Part shown: one piece after another, positions 31,597 to 41,229 of the stretch
Numbering within the stretch: position 1 is the first letter of the stretch
How the letters are laid out: each line of letters opens with the position of its first letter
Origin: UMGS1590 sp900552455
Lineage (GTDB): Bacteria > Bacillota > Peptococcia > Peptococcales > Peptococcaceae
NCBI GenBank assembly: GCA_963931105.1
Contig: OZ007004.1
Span: 1 to 64,000, forward strand
Direction of reading: 5' to 3'
Length of the DNA stretch: 64,000 nucleotides
The notes under the pieces: model-generated
Told to the model about the DNA's origin: nothing
Databases searched by the model: none
The model's input: only the letters and a program-made list of their open reading frames with translations
Program-made: the position numbers and the translations under genes

Positions 31597-32517
31597 TCAC
31601 GCGCTTTCGCCGGTCAGAAGCTTTGTCATTTTCGCTCTATTCTCCTTAGCAAAGATCTTGCGACGATCTTCGCCGTCGAAGAGAATCCGCTGCGGGCACA
31701 TCTTTTGCAGACGGCTGAACACACGTTTTTCGTTGTCATTTTCCGGATTGTCGAACACTGAAAGCGGAAGATTGGTGGTGATGATCAACGGCTTCCCGTT
31801 CTCATATCGGTGATCAATCACCTTGTAAATCTCCTTCTGTACGTATTCATGGTTGTATTCCACACCGAAATCATCAATAATCAACAGCTTGCAGTTGCCC
31901 ATCTGTTTGAGAAGTGCCTGTCTTTCCTCTTGTGGCGAATCGATATAGTCGGATAATTTCAGCATGATCACAGAAACGCCCTGCTCGATCAGCGCATTAG
32001 CAGCACAGGCTGCGGCATGGGTTTTACCGGTGCCCACATCTCCCCAGAGATTCAATCCCCACCCTTTCGCAAACACCTCATCCCAGTGAGCCACATACTC
32101 ACGAACGAGCTCCAGCTTCGGCGTCATACCGTTGGCATTGTCAAAGGTGTACTTTGCCACGGCTGCTGCACTGCCAAAACATCTCTCTCTCAGCTTCTTC
32201 ACCATTTCTGCGTGCTTGCGCTCCTCCTCGCGGGCAATATTTTTATCGATGACCGCCTGCCCACAGGCGCAGGGAATCGCCATGCGATCCTTCACCCTGC
32301 GCACGCTCGCTGGCATATCCTCAGGCAAGAACTGTTCCTTTGGCTTGCCACAAACGCCGCAGCAAAGCAGCCCTTCCTCGTTGTAGAAATCCTCCGGCTC
32401 TGCTGCATGCTCCGGCAGCACATCATTTGCGGTGTTCAAATTGTTCTTCATGGTCATACCTCCCAGGTGATTATTTTCGGTGGTCATGGTTACAATGGTT
32501 TCATCGATCTTTTTCAT
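31597..32517 (-). CDS. DnaC-like replicative helicase loader
   Basis: The 306-residue protein carries a zinc-binding segment (LLCCGVCGKPKEQF, then PCACGQAV) before an AAA+ domain with Walker A WGDVGTGKTHAAA and Walker B LLIIDDFGVE. The final part (KMCPQRILFDGEDRRKIFA) includes an arginine finger region (SRLQKM). This is the phage/DnaC type of helicase loader. It follows a replisome-organizer gene with 29 bases between them, as in phage replication modules. Its zinc segment is typical of Clostridia phage forms. Confidence 0.85.
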   Translation of the reverse strand: MKKIDETIVTMTTENNHLGGMTMKNNLNTANDVLPEHAAEPEDFYNEEGLLCCGVCGKPKEQFLPEDMPASVRRVKDRMAIPCACGQAVIDKNIAREEERKHAEMVKKLRERCFGSAAAVAKYTFDNANGMTPKLELVREYVAHWDEVFAKGWGLNLWGDVGTGKTHAAACAANALIEQGVSVIMLKLSDYIDSPQEERQALLKQMGNCKLLIIDDFGVEYNHEYVQKEIYKVIDHRYENGKPLIITTNLPLSVFDNPENDNEKRVFSRLQKMCPQRILFDGEDRRKIFAKENRAKMTKLLTGESA

Positions 32518-32546
32518 GAGCGTAGCTCCTTTCTGAAAATTGTTGG

Positions 32547-33317
32547 TCACAGGCTTTCGCCTGCTTCGTAAGTGTACTCGCGCTGCGCTGTGCCGCGCGT
32601 TTTTGCCGCAGGCGGCGCTTTCGCTGCGTCCTCCTGGGCCCATTTATAGATCGTGGCTGCGTGGTTCTGGTACGTCTTACCGCTGGACGCCATATGGCAG
32701 GACAGGCGATCGATGTAATACTGCCATTTCTCTGGCAGATCGCGCTTCAGAGCGTCCAGCTCGGCAGAGGAAAGAGAAACATTGTGATATTTGCCCAACA
32801 ATGCGCGGGCGGGCGGGAGCGCCTCTGGCGCCTTCTCTCGCTCTCGCTCTAACTCTGGCTCTAGCTCTAGCTCTAACTCTTTCTCTCTCTCTAACTCTGG
32901 TGGACAAATGTCCGCCCCTGCTTCTGGAAGCGCCTGCGGATTTCTCTGCAGCGCCTTTCTGGCGCGGCGTTTGCGCTCGCCCTCTGTGGACGAGTGACCC
33001 ACCAAAAGCTCGATGTTCGTCATGTAGAGCACGCCGTTGTCCAGCCGCTCCACCAGCCCCAGCTCCGCAAAGATCTTGAGCGCATGCTCGATCGTGCCCA
33101 CCTGCTGGCGAAAAAGCGCCGCCAGCATCGGTGTCGTGAGGGGAATACCCTCGTCCAGCTGCAGCTTGCCATCGTGCTTGAGAGATTTCAGGTACAGCTT
33201 CAGGAGAATATTCGAGTAGAGAATGCCGTCTGGCATGCTTTCCAGGAGCACGATCGCGTCCTGCTCAAAATAATTTTCCTTCAGCCGGAGAAAAAAATAT
33301 TTTTTGTTGACAGACAT
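32547..33317 (-). CDS. Phage replisome organizer-like protein
   Basis: The 256-residue protein has the N-terminal domain of phage replisome organizers (KKYFFLRLKENYFEQDAI, then KLYLKSLKHDGKLQLDEG and LFRQQVGTIEHALKIF), a charged linker (E-L/E-R repeats) and a short C-terminal region like DnaD (KTYQNHAATIYKWAQEDA). It probably binds an origin and recruits the DnaC-like loader encoded next. The linker is encoded by hexamer repeats. ATG 33317 has AAGGAGG at 7 bases. Confidence 0.8.
   Translation of the reverse strand: MSVNKKYFFLRLKENYFEQDAIVLLESMPDGILYSNILLKLYLKSLKHDGKLQLDEGIPLTTPMLAALFRQQVGTIEHALKIFAELGLVERLDNGVLYMTNIELLVGHSSTEGERKRRARKALQRNPQALPEAGADICPPELEREKELELELEPELEREREKAPEALPPARALLGKYHNVSLSSAELDALKRDLPEKWQYYIDRLSCHMASSGKTYQNHAATIYKWAQEDAAKAPPAAKTRGTAQREYTYEAGESL
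32836..32900. repeat. Hexamer tandem repeat in the replisome-organizer gene
   Basis: About ten copies of degenerate CTCTMR/CTCTAG-like hexamers (plus-strand view) encode an alternating E-L/E-R tract. Gain or loss of units would keep the frame and alter linker length only. Confidence 0.7.
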
Positions 33318-33494
33318 AGATGCCTCCTTGTGTGGGTGTATGGTGCGTGTCGCCGACCACACGCGTGTAGCCGCTACAATCTTTTCGGCATAACCATCAT
33401 ACAACGACTTTAGCAGCCTGTCAATCCTATTCAGAAATTTTCACTCTCCCGAGCTTTTTACCACGCCCATTTATTTCTCATTCAGAAATTATTA

Positions 33495-33523
33495 TTGCAG
33501 TCCAAAAATTCCCGTGGTATAAT
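33495..33523 (+). promoter_or_regulatory. Promoter of the XRE/S24-like repressor gene
   Basis: TTGCAG (33495-33500), 17 bp spacer, TATAAT (33518-33523, preceded by TGG). An 11-bp sequence ATTCAGAAATT occurs twice in the divergent interval (33429-33439 and 33480-33490), the second next to the -35, and may be the operator. Confidence 0.65.
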
Positions 33524-33550
33524 AAACTTGTCAGAAAGGAGACGATAACC

Positions 33551-34408
33551 ATGACAGATACATTAGGTTCCCGATTAAAACGCGAACGCCTGAACAAAAA
33601 CCTCACCCAGGAGCAGCTCGCCACCATCCTCTCCGGCGACGGCATCCGCATCAATAAAAGCATGCTCTCCAAGTGGGAGAACAACCGAGAGCAGCCAGCG
33701 CTCGACTATCTCCGCCGCATCGCCCAATATTTCCAGCGCTCAGTGGACTATTTCACCGGCACTGAAGGCGTGCTCTTCCAGTCATCCCGTGAAAAAGCCG
33801 ATCTCACCCTCGCCCAGGCAGCACACGCCGCCCGCATTCCCGTCAAGGAGCTGGAAGCCTTCGAGGCCGGCGCATCCCTCGAGCAGGAGAAAAAAAACCG
33901 CCTGCAAATGCTCTACATCCTCGCGCCCCTCGTCGACTTTGACAGCGTCGACAAAGACCATTTTTATCTCGAGGACATCATGCGCCTGGACCACCAAAAG
34001 GAAGCCCCCGTCACCGTTCCCGTCCTCGGCAAAGTCACACCAGGCCTGCCCCTCCTGGACGAAGCCAACATCTCAGACCACATCCCGCTGAGCAGCGCCC
34101 TCTCCCCCGACGACGCCGCCGAGATCTTCGCCATCCGCAAAACAGCGCGCACCGACGACGCCACCACCACAGAAACCATCTATTTCATTCGCCAGCACGC
34201 TGACGTGCCCGACGGCGCCCTCGCCGCCGTGATCCTCGCTGGTCCCGACGGCACTCCTGCCGAGCCCTTCGTCTGCCGCGTCACCCGCGCCACCGAAGAC
34301 CTCGTCCTCGAGGAAGACGGCAACGTCCGCGTCGTGAAAAAAGACACTGCCACCCTCCTCGGCCTCGCCCTCGTCCGCCAGACCAACGTCCGAAAAGAGA
34401 TCTTTTAA
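33551..34408 (+). CDS. XRE-family repressor with a degenerate S24-like domain
   Basis: The 285-residue protein has an N-terminal Cro/CI helix-turn-helix (LTQEQLATILSGDG...KSMLSKWENNREQP) and a C-terminal region laid out as a LexA/CI S24 domain (PVLGKVTPGLPLLDEANIS, then EIFAIRKTARTDD). Where active members have G-D-S-M, this has T-A-R-T-D-D, and the catalytic Lys position is not conserved. It should not self-cleave. Divergent from the phage-like replication genes, it resembles the repressor of a decayed prophage. Its codons are unusually rich in C at third positions. Confidence 0.8.
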   Translation: MTDTLGSRLKRERLNKNLTQEQLATILSGDGIRINKSMLSKWENNREQPALDYLRRIAQYFQRSVDYFTGTEGVLFQSSREKADLTLAQAAHAARIPVKELEAFEAGASLEQEKKNRLQMLYILAPLVDFDSVDKDHFYLEDIMRLDHQKEAPVTVPVLGKVTPGLPLLDEANISDHIPLSSALSPDDAAEIFAIRKTARTDDATTTETIYFIRQHADVPDGALAAVILAGPDGTPAEPFVCRVTRATEDLVLEEDGNVRVVKKDTATLLGLALVRQTNVRKEIF

Positions 34409-34418
34409 GCGCAAAAAA

Positions 34419-34443
34419 ACGGAGCCTGGTTGTCAGGCTCCGT
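34419..34443 (+). terminator. Terminator of the repressor gene
   Basis: ACGGAGCCTG (34419-34428) and CAGGCTCCGT (34434-34443), a perfect 10-bp stem with 5-base loop. The T tract on the minus side (rev of the A run at 34413-34418) is stronger than that on the plus side, so it may serve both directions. Confidence 0.7.
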
Positions 34444-34501
34444 TACCTTGCAAACGAAAAATTCCCACGCAACGCGCGTAGGAATCATCACCAATCAATA
34501 G

Positions 34502-34830
34502 CTACTTTTTCAAAATTTCATTCAGATCCTTGATCAGCTTCGGCAGATCGTTTCTGATGATCTGCCAGACAAGCGCAAAATTGACGCCATCATAATCGTG
34601 GATGATCCGGCAGCGCACGCCATACATATCGTGCCATGGCACGTTGGGAAATTGTTTGCCGTACGTTTTCTCCAGCAGATGAGCGAGTTCACCGATTTGG
34701 CTGATATTAAACACACTTGCTTCGATGGTTCTGGTGTCAGCCAGAAATTCCTCATAGCTGTAGCCTTCGCAGTAAGCGATCACGCGCTCGGCGTGGTCTA
34801 TCATTTCCGGATGGCAATTTCATCTCTCAT
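34502..34830 (-). pseudogene. HepT-like HEPN toxin gene, frameshifted near its start
   Basis: The 100 residues from ATG 34804 (MIDHAERVIAYCEGYS...) include the HEPN ribonuclease motif in RCRIIHDY (R-x4-H). Directly upstream, in another frame, ATG 34830 starts MRDEIAIRK and then stops (AAATGA). This reads as the normal HepT N-terminus if one A is added to the AAA run at 34804-34808. The gene therefore seems to have lost one base. A restart at 34804 lacks a good ribosome site, so toxin output is likely low or absent. The partner antitoxin gene precedes it with overlap. Confidence 0.72.
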
Positions 34831-35113
34831 AGATGGTCACCCCTGTTCGTCGGATCTCGCGGTCAATGGGCGAATCGGCTTCGATGTGGGTGACATCGAG
34901 CACATCGACGGGCATGTCCACGGCTTCGCGAATGGCTTCCATGAGTCCGCAAAATTTGAACCCCTGCAGGTGGCTGTCGACGAGGATGTCCAGGTCGCTC
35001 TGATCATCGGCGGTTCCTTTGGCCACAGAGCCAAAAACGACTGCCTTCGACACCTGATAGCGGTCAAAAACCGGCGCAAGCGCTTCTTTTACTTCAGAAA
35101 CTTCTGTGAGCAT
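34820..35113 (-). CDS. MntA-like nucleotidyltransferase antitoxin
   Basis: At 97 residues this is a minimal nucleotidyltransferase with the motif GSVAKGTADDQSDLDILVD (G-S-x8-10-S-D-x-D). In HEPN/MNT systems the MNT protein neutralises the HEPN toxin, in studied cases by adenylylating its Tyr. ATG 35113 has a GAGGAGG site; it is the first gene of the pair and overlaps the original HepT start by 11 bases. Confidence 0.85.
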   Translation of the reverse strand: MLTEVSEVKEALAPVFDRYQVSKAVVFGSVAKGTADDQSDLDILVDSHLQGFKFCGLMEAIREAVDMPVDVLDVTHIEADSPIDREIRRTGVTIYER

Positions 35114-35227
35114 TGTCGCGCCTCCTCTCAGCTTCCATTTTCGCAATAGGTCTCTCTTTATTATACAATACGCGCAGAAAAAATGCGACGCTTTTCCCGC
35201 TAATCATGGCTCCCGGCGCATAAAAAA

Positions 35228-35257
35228 GCGCCAGCAAGGAATTTTCCTTACTGACGC
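35228..35257 (-). terminator. Terminator after the threonine/aspartate operon
   Basis: GCGCCAGCAAGGA (35228-35240) pairs with TCCTTACTGACGC (35245-35257) with two G-U pairs; a minus-strand T run follows (rev of 35222-35227). The stretch 35258-35365 before it shows no gene. Confidence 0.65.
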
Positions 35258-35365
35258 ATTCATTTTTACAAAGAGAGCAGAAATTTTCACGAAAAAACCT
35301 CCTACCTGCCGACGCGCGAAGCAAGTCGGTCGCCGCAGGCGCTCCCTCCTACCTTCTACCTGCGT

Positions 35366-36585
<1,220 letters not shown>

Positions 36586-36595
<10 letters not shown>

Positions 36596-37542
36596 AGTTT
36601 CAACTCCATTTCATTTTCAAAACACTGCACGCCGGTTGTGATCGGCGCGACTTCTATGAGCTCGGCGCTGTAGCCAAGCTTTTCCAGAGCGCCGGTGCAG
36701 GCGCTGAAATCCTTTGGTTCATCGGCGAGGATAAGCATGGTCGAGCCGGCGCCGCTGACGAGGGCTGCGATGGCGCCGTGGGCGAGGGCGATCTGCTTTG
36801 CTTCCTCGATGCCAGGCATCAGCGGCAGGCGATACGGCTCATGCACGCGGTCGCGGAAGGCTGCAGCAAGCAGGCTCTTGTCGCCGGTAGCCAACGCTGC
36901 CACGAGCAAGCCCAGATGACCGAGGTTGTAGACGACGTCCTTGCGGCTGTAGCCATCGGGCATGGCTGCGCGGGCTTTCGAGGTCGGCAGCGGATAGTCG
37001 GGAACGAGGGCGTAGGCGTAGAGCCCGTCCAGCGGCGCCAGCTTTTTCGCGGTGACGCGGCCGTCGTCGCCGATGCAGCCGATGACGATGCCGCCCAAGA
37101 GCGCCGGCAGCACATTATCGGGATGACCGTCGATGGCGGTGGCCATCTGCATGAGGTCGTCTTCGCTGAAGGCGTGGTCGCTCATGATCTGCGCCAGCGC
37201 CAGCCCGCTCACGGCAGCTGCAGAGCTGGAGCCGAGCCCGCGCGCAAAAGGCACGCGATTGACACAGTGCAGCGCCACTGGCACAGGCTCCTTGCCGGCT
37301 TTGGCCATCGCGTCGAGGTAGGTCTGGTAAATGAGATTGTCGAGGCTTTCTGCCTCGCCTGCGCCGTAGCCTTCGACGCTGATCGAGGAGGATTCACCCT
37401 CTGCCAGGCGTTTCACCCAAAGTTCGTTGTAAAGCGCCACCGCCATGCCCAGGCAGTCAAAGCCAGGGCCCATGTTTGCCGAGGTGGCCGGTGTTTTGAT
37501 CACAAGCTCCGGCGCTCCTGCAAAAAATGCTTCTCTGGTCAT
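36586..37542 (-). CDS. thrB: Homoserine kinase
   Basis: The 318-residue protein is a GHMP kinase: TPATSANMGPGFDCLGMA near the start and the ATP-binding PFARGLGSSSAAAVSG (~100-115). It forms O-phosphohomoserine for threonine synthesis. It overlaps hom by 4 bases (ATGA) and lysC by 10, so all are co-translated. The usual partner thrC is not in the window. Confidence 0.95.
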
Positions 37543-38846
37543 TGTGGCAGCCTCCCATAGATGCGGATCACGTTTTCAACCTGGCGCACCGAATCGGCGT
37601 TTTCCATGCGCGCGAGGGCTTCGTTGAATTTTTCCTCGAGAACCTCGTGGGTGATGATGACAAACTCGGCGTCCTCAGAATTGGACGAATCCTTCTGCAT
37701 CGCCTGGGCAATGCTGACACCGCTGTCGCCAAAGAGCATCCCCACCTCGCCGAGCACGCCTGGTCTGTCTGGAATGCAGAGACGCACGTAGAAACGGCTC
37801 TTCATCTTGCTCATCGGCTTGATCGGAATGTTTTCGTAGGTATAGTCGCCGATGCGTCCTTCGCAGCCGTAGACAATATCGCGGCAGATATCGATGACAT
37901 CGCCGACAACGGCGCTCGCCGTCGGCAGCTTGCCAGCGCCGCGGCCGTAGAACATCGCTTCGTCGATGGCGTCACCCTGCACAAACACCGCGTTGAACGA
38001 GCCGCCAACGCTGGCCAGCGGATGGCTCTTGGCGATGATCGCCGGATGCACGCTCAGCGAAAGCCCGTCCTCTTCCTTGCTGACAATGCCGAGGAGCTTG
38101 ATCACGCAGCCGATGGATTCGGCGTAGGCCATGTCGAGCTTGGAGATCTTCGTGATCCCTTCCACGTGCACATCGTCGAACACAGCCGGCGTGTGGAATG
38201 CGATGTTTGCCAGGATCGCCACCTTGCGACCGGCGTCCAGCCCTTCCACGTCCGCCGTTGGGTCCGCTTCCGCATAGCCGAGGGCCGTCGCTTCTGCGAG
38301 GGCGTCCTCGTAGCTCATGCCATGCTCCGCCATATTTGTCAGGATGTAGTTCGTCGTGCCGTTCATGATGCCAACGATCTCAGAAAAATGGTTGGCAGCG
38401 AGGTTTTCCTTCAGCGGCTGCACGATCGGGATCGCCCCAAGCGCCGACGCTTCGTAGCGGAAATCGCGCTTCATCTCGCTGGCGAGCGCTTCGAGCTCGC
38501 GCCCATGCACAGCGATCAGATCCTTGTTGGCGCTGACAATGTTCTTGCCGGCGCGCAGCGCTTCTGTGAGATAGGTGCGCGCTGGTTCGATGCCGCCCAT
38601 CAGCTCGATGACGATGGAGATCTCGTCGTCGTTCAAAATATCCTGCCATTCCGTCGTCAAGATCGTATGCGGCATCACCTTGTCGGCGTATTTTGCCGGC
38701 GTGCGCACCAGCACGCGTTTGACCTCCACATCTGCGCCAACCTTGTGCTTAAAATTGTCCTTCTGCAGCTTTTCGATCACTTCATACACACCGGAACCAA
38801 CGGTCCCCATGCCCAGAAGCGCTACCTTAATCGTTTCTTTTCCCAT
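37539..38846 (-). CDS. hom: Homoserine dehydrogenase
   Basis: At 435 residues it has the NAD-binding start KVALLGMGTVGSGVYE, the catalytic region (NGTTNYILTNMAEHGMSY, GYAEADPTADVEGLDAG) and a C-terminal ACT domain (CIPDRPGVLGEVGMLFGD) typical of Bacillota, which implies threonine feedback. ATG 38846 has a GGAGG site. It converts aspartate semialdehyde to homoserine and lies between the ACT-domain gene and thrB. Confidence 0.96.
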   Translation of the reverse strand: MGKETIKVALLGMGTVGSGVYEVIEKLQKDNFKHKVGADVEVKRVLVRTPAKYADKVMPHTILTTEWQDILNDDEISIVIELMGGIEPARTYLTEALRAGKNIVSANKDLIAVHGRELEALASEMKRDFRYEASALGAIPIVQPLKENLAANHFSEIVGIMNGTTNYILTNMAEHGMSYEDALAEATALGYAEADPTADVEGLDAGRKVAILANIAFHTPAVFDDVHVEGITKISKLDMAYAESIGCVIKLLGIVSKEEDGLSLSVHPAIIAKSHPLASVGGSFNAVFVQGDAIDEAMFYGRGAGKLPTASAVVGDVIDICRDIVYGCEGRIGDYTYENIPIKPMSKMKSRFYVRLCIPDRPGVLGEVGMLFGDSGVSIAQAMQKDSSNSEDAEFVIITHEVLEEKFNEALARMENADSVRQVENVIRIYGRLPQ

Positions 38847-38865
38847 GCTTCGCCTCCGTCGCTTG

Positions 38866-39321
38866 TCAATTCTGGCCGATCGGCTCAACCTTGATCACGC
38901 CGGGAATGTCGTAGAGAGATTCCAGCATCAGCTCAAGATTGTAGCGTTCGTCAGAACGGGATTCAAAGGAAATGGTCACGCGCGCGATGCCCTCGCTCGG
39001 GATGCCCTGATTGATCGTCAGGATATTGGCGCCGCAATCAGCGACGACGTTCAGACAGCGCGAGAGCACGCCTGCTTCGTTTTCCATATTGATCTGGATG
39101 GTCACGATCTTTTCCTTCACCGCTTCGTAGAACGGAAAAATGCCATCTCTGTATTTATAAAACGCGCTGCGGCTGAGGCCAATCTGCTTGACCGCTTCGT
39201 TGATCGTCAGGCCAGGATTTTTCGCGAGCAGCTCTTTAGTCTGCGCGGTCTTCAGAATCGCTTCCGGCAAAATGGTCTCATCAACGATGTACCGCTTGTT
39301 CACAGCATTGTCTTTCATCAT
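38866..39321 (-). CDS. ACT-domain protein (PheB/UPF0735 type)
   Basis: A 151-residue protein with an N-terminal helix-turn-helix-like region (NPGLTINEAVKQIGLSRSAFYK) and a C-terminal ACT domain (NMENEAGVLSRCLNVVADCG). This is the PheB/UPF0735 family of Bacillota, often placed before hom. By combining a DNA-binding-like segment with an amino-acid sensor, it may regulate the operon it heads; that is not demonstrated for the family. A strong promoter lies at 39371-39399. Confidence 0.88.
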   Translation of the reverse strand: MMKDNAVNKRYIVDETILPEAILKTAQTKELLAKNPGLTINEAVKQIGLSRSAFYKYRDGIFPFYEAVKEKIVTIQINMENEAGVLSRCLNVVADCGANILTINQGIPSEGIARVTISFESRSDERYNLELMLESLYDIPGVIKVEPIGQN

Positions 39322-39370
39322 GCCACGTCCTTTCGTCTATTCTCGGCGGATTTTCATCCGCTACATAAGG

Positions 39371-39399
39371 ATATTACTCGAAGATCGCGTCCTTGTCAA
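39371..39399 (-). promoter_or_regulatory. Promoter of the ACT protein-hom-thrB-lysC operon
   Basis: TTGACA (39399-39394) and TAATAT (39376-39371), spacer 17 bp on the minus strand. The leader contains the hairpin GCGGAT-TTTC-ATCCGC (39346-39361). Confidence 0.75.
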
Positions 39400-39477
39400 G
39401 AGGACTTTCAGGATATTCCCGCTTCCATTCATTTCACGGATTATTGTAAATTATCTGCAAAATCCCGCTGAACACAA

Positions 39478-39504
39478 AAACTGCAGCACATTGTGCTGCA
39501 GTTT
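39478..39504 (-). terminator. Terminator of the ilv operon
   Basis: Perfect 13-bp arms AAACTGCAGCACA (39478-39490) and TGTGCTGCAGTTT (39492-39504) followed by T residues on the minus strand, just after the second ilvB. Confidence 0.85.
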
Positions 39505-39516
39505 GAGCGATAATCC

Positions 39517-41166
39517 TTAGCAATTGACCATATCGTTGATGTTCGCCCCACCGAGAGTAATTGGTGAACAATTATCCGGCATCGGAACGCGGCATTCGAT
39601 CAGCGCGCAGCTTGGATCTGCGAGCGCTTCCTTGAGCACAGCCTCGATCTCGTCTTCCGATTCGATGCGATAGGTCTTAAACCCGTAGGCTTCGAAAATC
39701 TTCGAGAAATCGATGTCGCACTGGAAGAGCACGTTGGAATAGCGTTTGCCAACGTAGTGATACTGGAGCTGACGCACCATCCCCAGCGCCTGGTTGTTGA
39801 AGAGCAGGATCTTCACAGGGAGCTTCTGCTCCATAATCGTGCCCAGCTCATACATCCCCATCTGGAAGCTGCCATCGCCAGTGACGGCGACAACCGTTGC
39901 ATCCGGGCAGGCAACCTGAGCGCCAACCGCTGCAGGAATGCCGTAGCCCATGGTGCCAAGGCCGCAGGACGAAATGAATTGATGTGGTTTTTCACACTTC
40001 AGATAGTTGGCCGCCCAAACCTGGTGCTGGCCGACGTCTGTGGTGAAGAAGCAGTTTTCCAGATCAACCAGATCGCTGAGCTTGTCGAGCACCTTCGGAA
40101 CGATGCGGTCCGGTTCCGGCGCACCCTTCGCCTGTTCGAGATAGCCGCAGCCGACGAGACTTTCCGCCTTGCGCTGCAGCGCGTCTTCCAGCTGGAGCAT
40201 GACCTGCTTGGCATCGCCGACGATCGGAATATCCGGCACAATGTTCTTGCCGATTTCCGCCGGGTCCACGTCAACATGGATGACGAAGCTGTCCGGTGCG
40301 AAGAGATTTGGCGCGTTGATGATGCGGTCGTCAAAGCGTGTGCCGATGGCAAGGATCACATCCGACTGACGGATCAGATCGTTTGCTTCCTGATTGCCAT
40401 AGGTGCCGAGCATACCGACCACATGCGGATCGCTGGCAGGGACACTGCCCAAGCCCATCATCGTGCAGACGATCGGGCAGTTTTTCTTTTCAGCGAGCGC
40501 CATGACTTCCTTTGTAGCGCCAGAGGTGTTGACCCCGCCGCCAGCGATGATGACCATGCGCTCAGCTTCAGCGATGGCTTTGGCAGCGCGCTTAATCATA
40601 CCAGCATGGCCGTAGACCGTTGGCTTGTAGCTGCGGATGTCCACATGCTTCCATGGTTCGTACACAGCGACCTGCTGCTGGGAAACATCGCGAGGAATGT
40701 CGATCAGAACAGGACCAGGACGGCCAGTTCTGGCGATATAGAATGCTTCAGCGACGATGCGTGGAAGATCCTCCGCATCCTGTACGAGAATATTGTGTTT
40801 GGTGATCGGTGTCGTGATGCCGGTGATGTCGGTTTCCTGGAACGCGTCGGTCCCGATGAGGTGCTTGGCAACCTGACCAGTGATCGCAACAACCGGGATC
40901 GAATCCATATAGGCCGTGGCAATCCCGGTGACCAGATTGGTCGCCCCAGGGCCGCTCGTAGCAATGCAGACACCTACGGTGTTCTTTGCACGTGCGTAGC
41001 CACTCGCTTCATGCACTGCCCCCTGTTCCTGACGGACAAGAACATTGTTGATCGGGCTCTTATCAAGAGCGTCAAATATTTCCAACAAGGCACCACCTGG
41101 ATATCCGAAAATATCCGTTACGCCTTCATCTCGCAATGCCTGAACTAAAATTTCTGCGCCGTTCAA
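39517..41166 (-). CDS. ilvB: Acetolactate synthase large subunit, second copy
   Basis: At 549 residues this is a full ThDP enzyme: FGYPGGALLEIFDAL, RQEQGAVHEASGYARA with the catalytic Glu, and the ThDP-binding GDGSFQMGMYEL...FNNQALGMVRQ. At the position where AHAS enzymes carry a Trp (MVRQWQ in the first copy) it has Leu (MVRQLQ). In E. coli AHAS II that Trp sets preference for 2-ketobutyrate, so this copy may favour pyruvate. No second small subunit is encoded beside it. TTG 41166 follows AAGGAAGG by 8 bases; a GTG three codons upstream is less likely. Confidence 0.93.
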   Translation of the reverse strand: MNGAEILVQALRDEGVTDIFGYPGGALLEIFDALDKSPINNVLVRQEQGAVHEASGYARAKNTVGVCIATSGPGATNLVTGIATAYMDSIPVVAITGQVAKHLIGTDAFQETDITGITTPITKHNILVQDAEDLPRIVAEAFYIARTGRPGPVLIDIPRDVSQQQVAVYEPWKHVDIRSYKPTVYGHAGMIKRAAKAIAEAERMVIIAGGGVNTSGATKEVMALAEKKNCPIVCTMMGLGSVPASDPHVVGMLGTYGNQEANDLIRQSDVILAIGTRFDDRIINAPNLFAPDSFVIHVDVDPAEIGKNIVPDIPIVGDAKQVMLQLEDALQRKAESLVGCGYLEQAKGAPEPDRIVPKVLDKLSDLVDLENCFFTTDVGQHQVWAANYLKCEKPHQFISSCGLGTMGYGIPAAVGAQVACPDATVVAVTGDGSFQMGMYELGTIMEQKLPVKILLFNNQALGMVRQLQYHYVGKRYSNVLFQCDIDFSKIFEAYGFKTYRIESEDEIEAVLKEALADPSCALIECRVPMPDNCSPITLGGANINDMVNC

Positions 41167-41229
41167 TAGCAACACCTTCCTTACTTGTTAAACCCAGGGG
41201 CGCTGGGCGCCCCTGTCAGTGCTTTTGGA

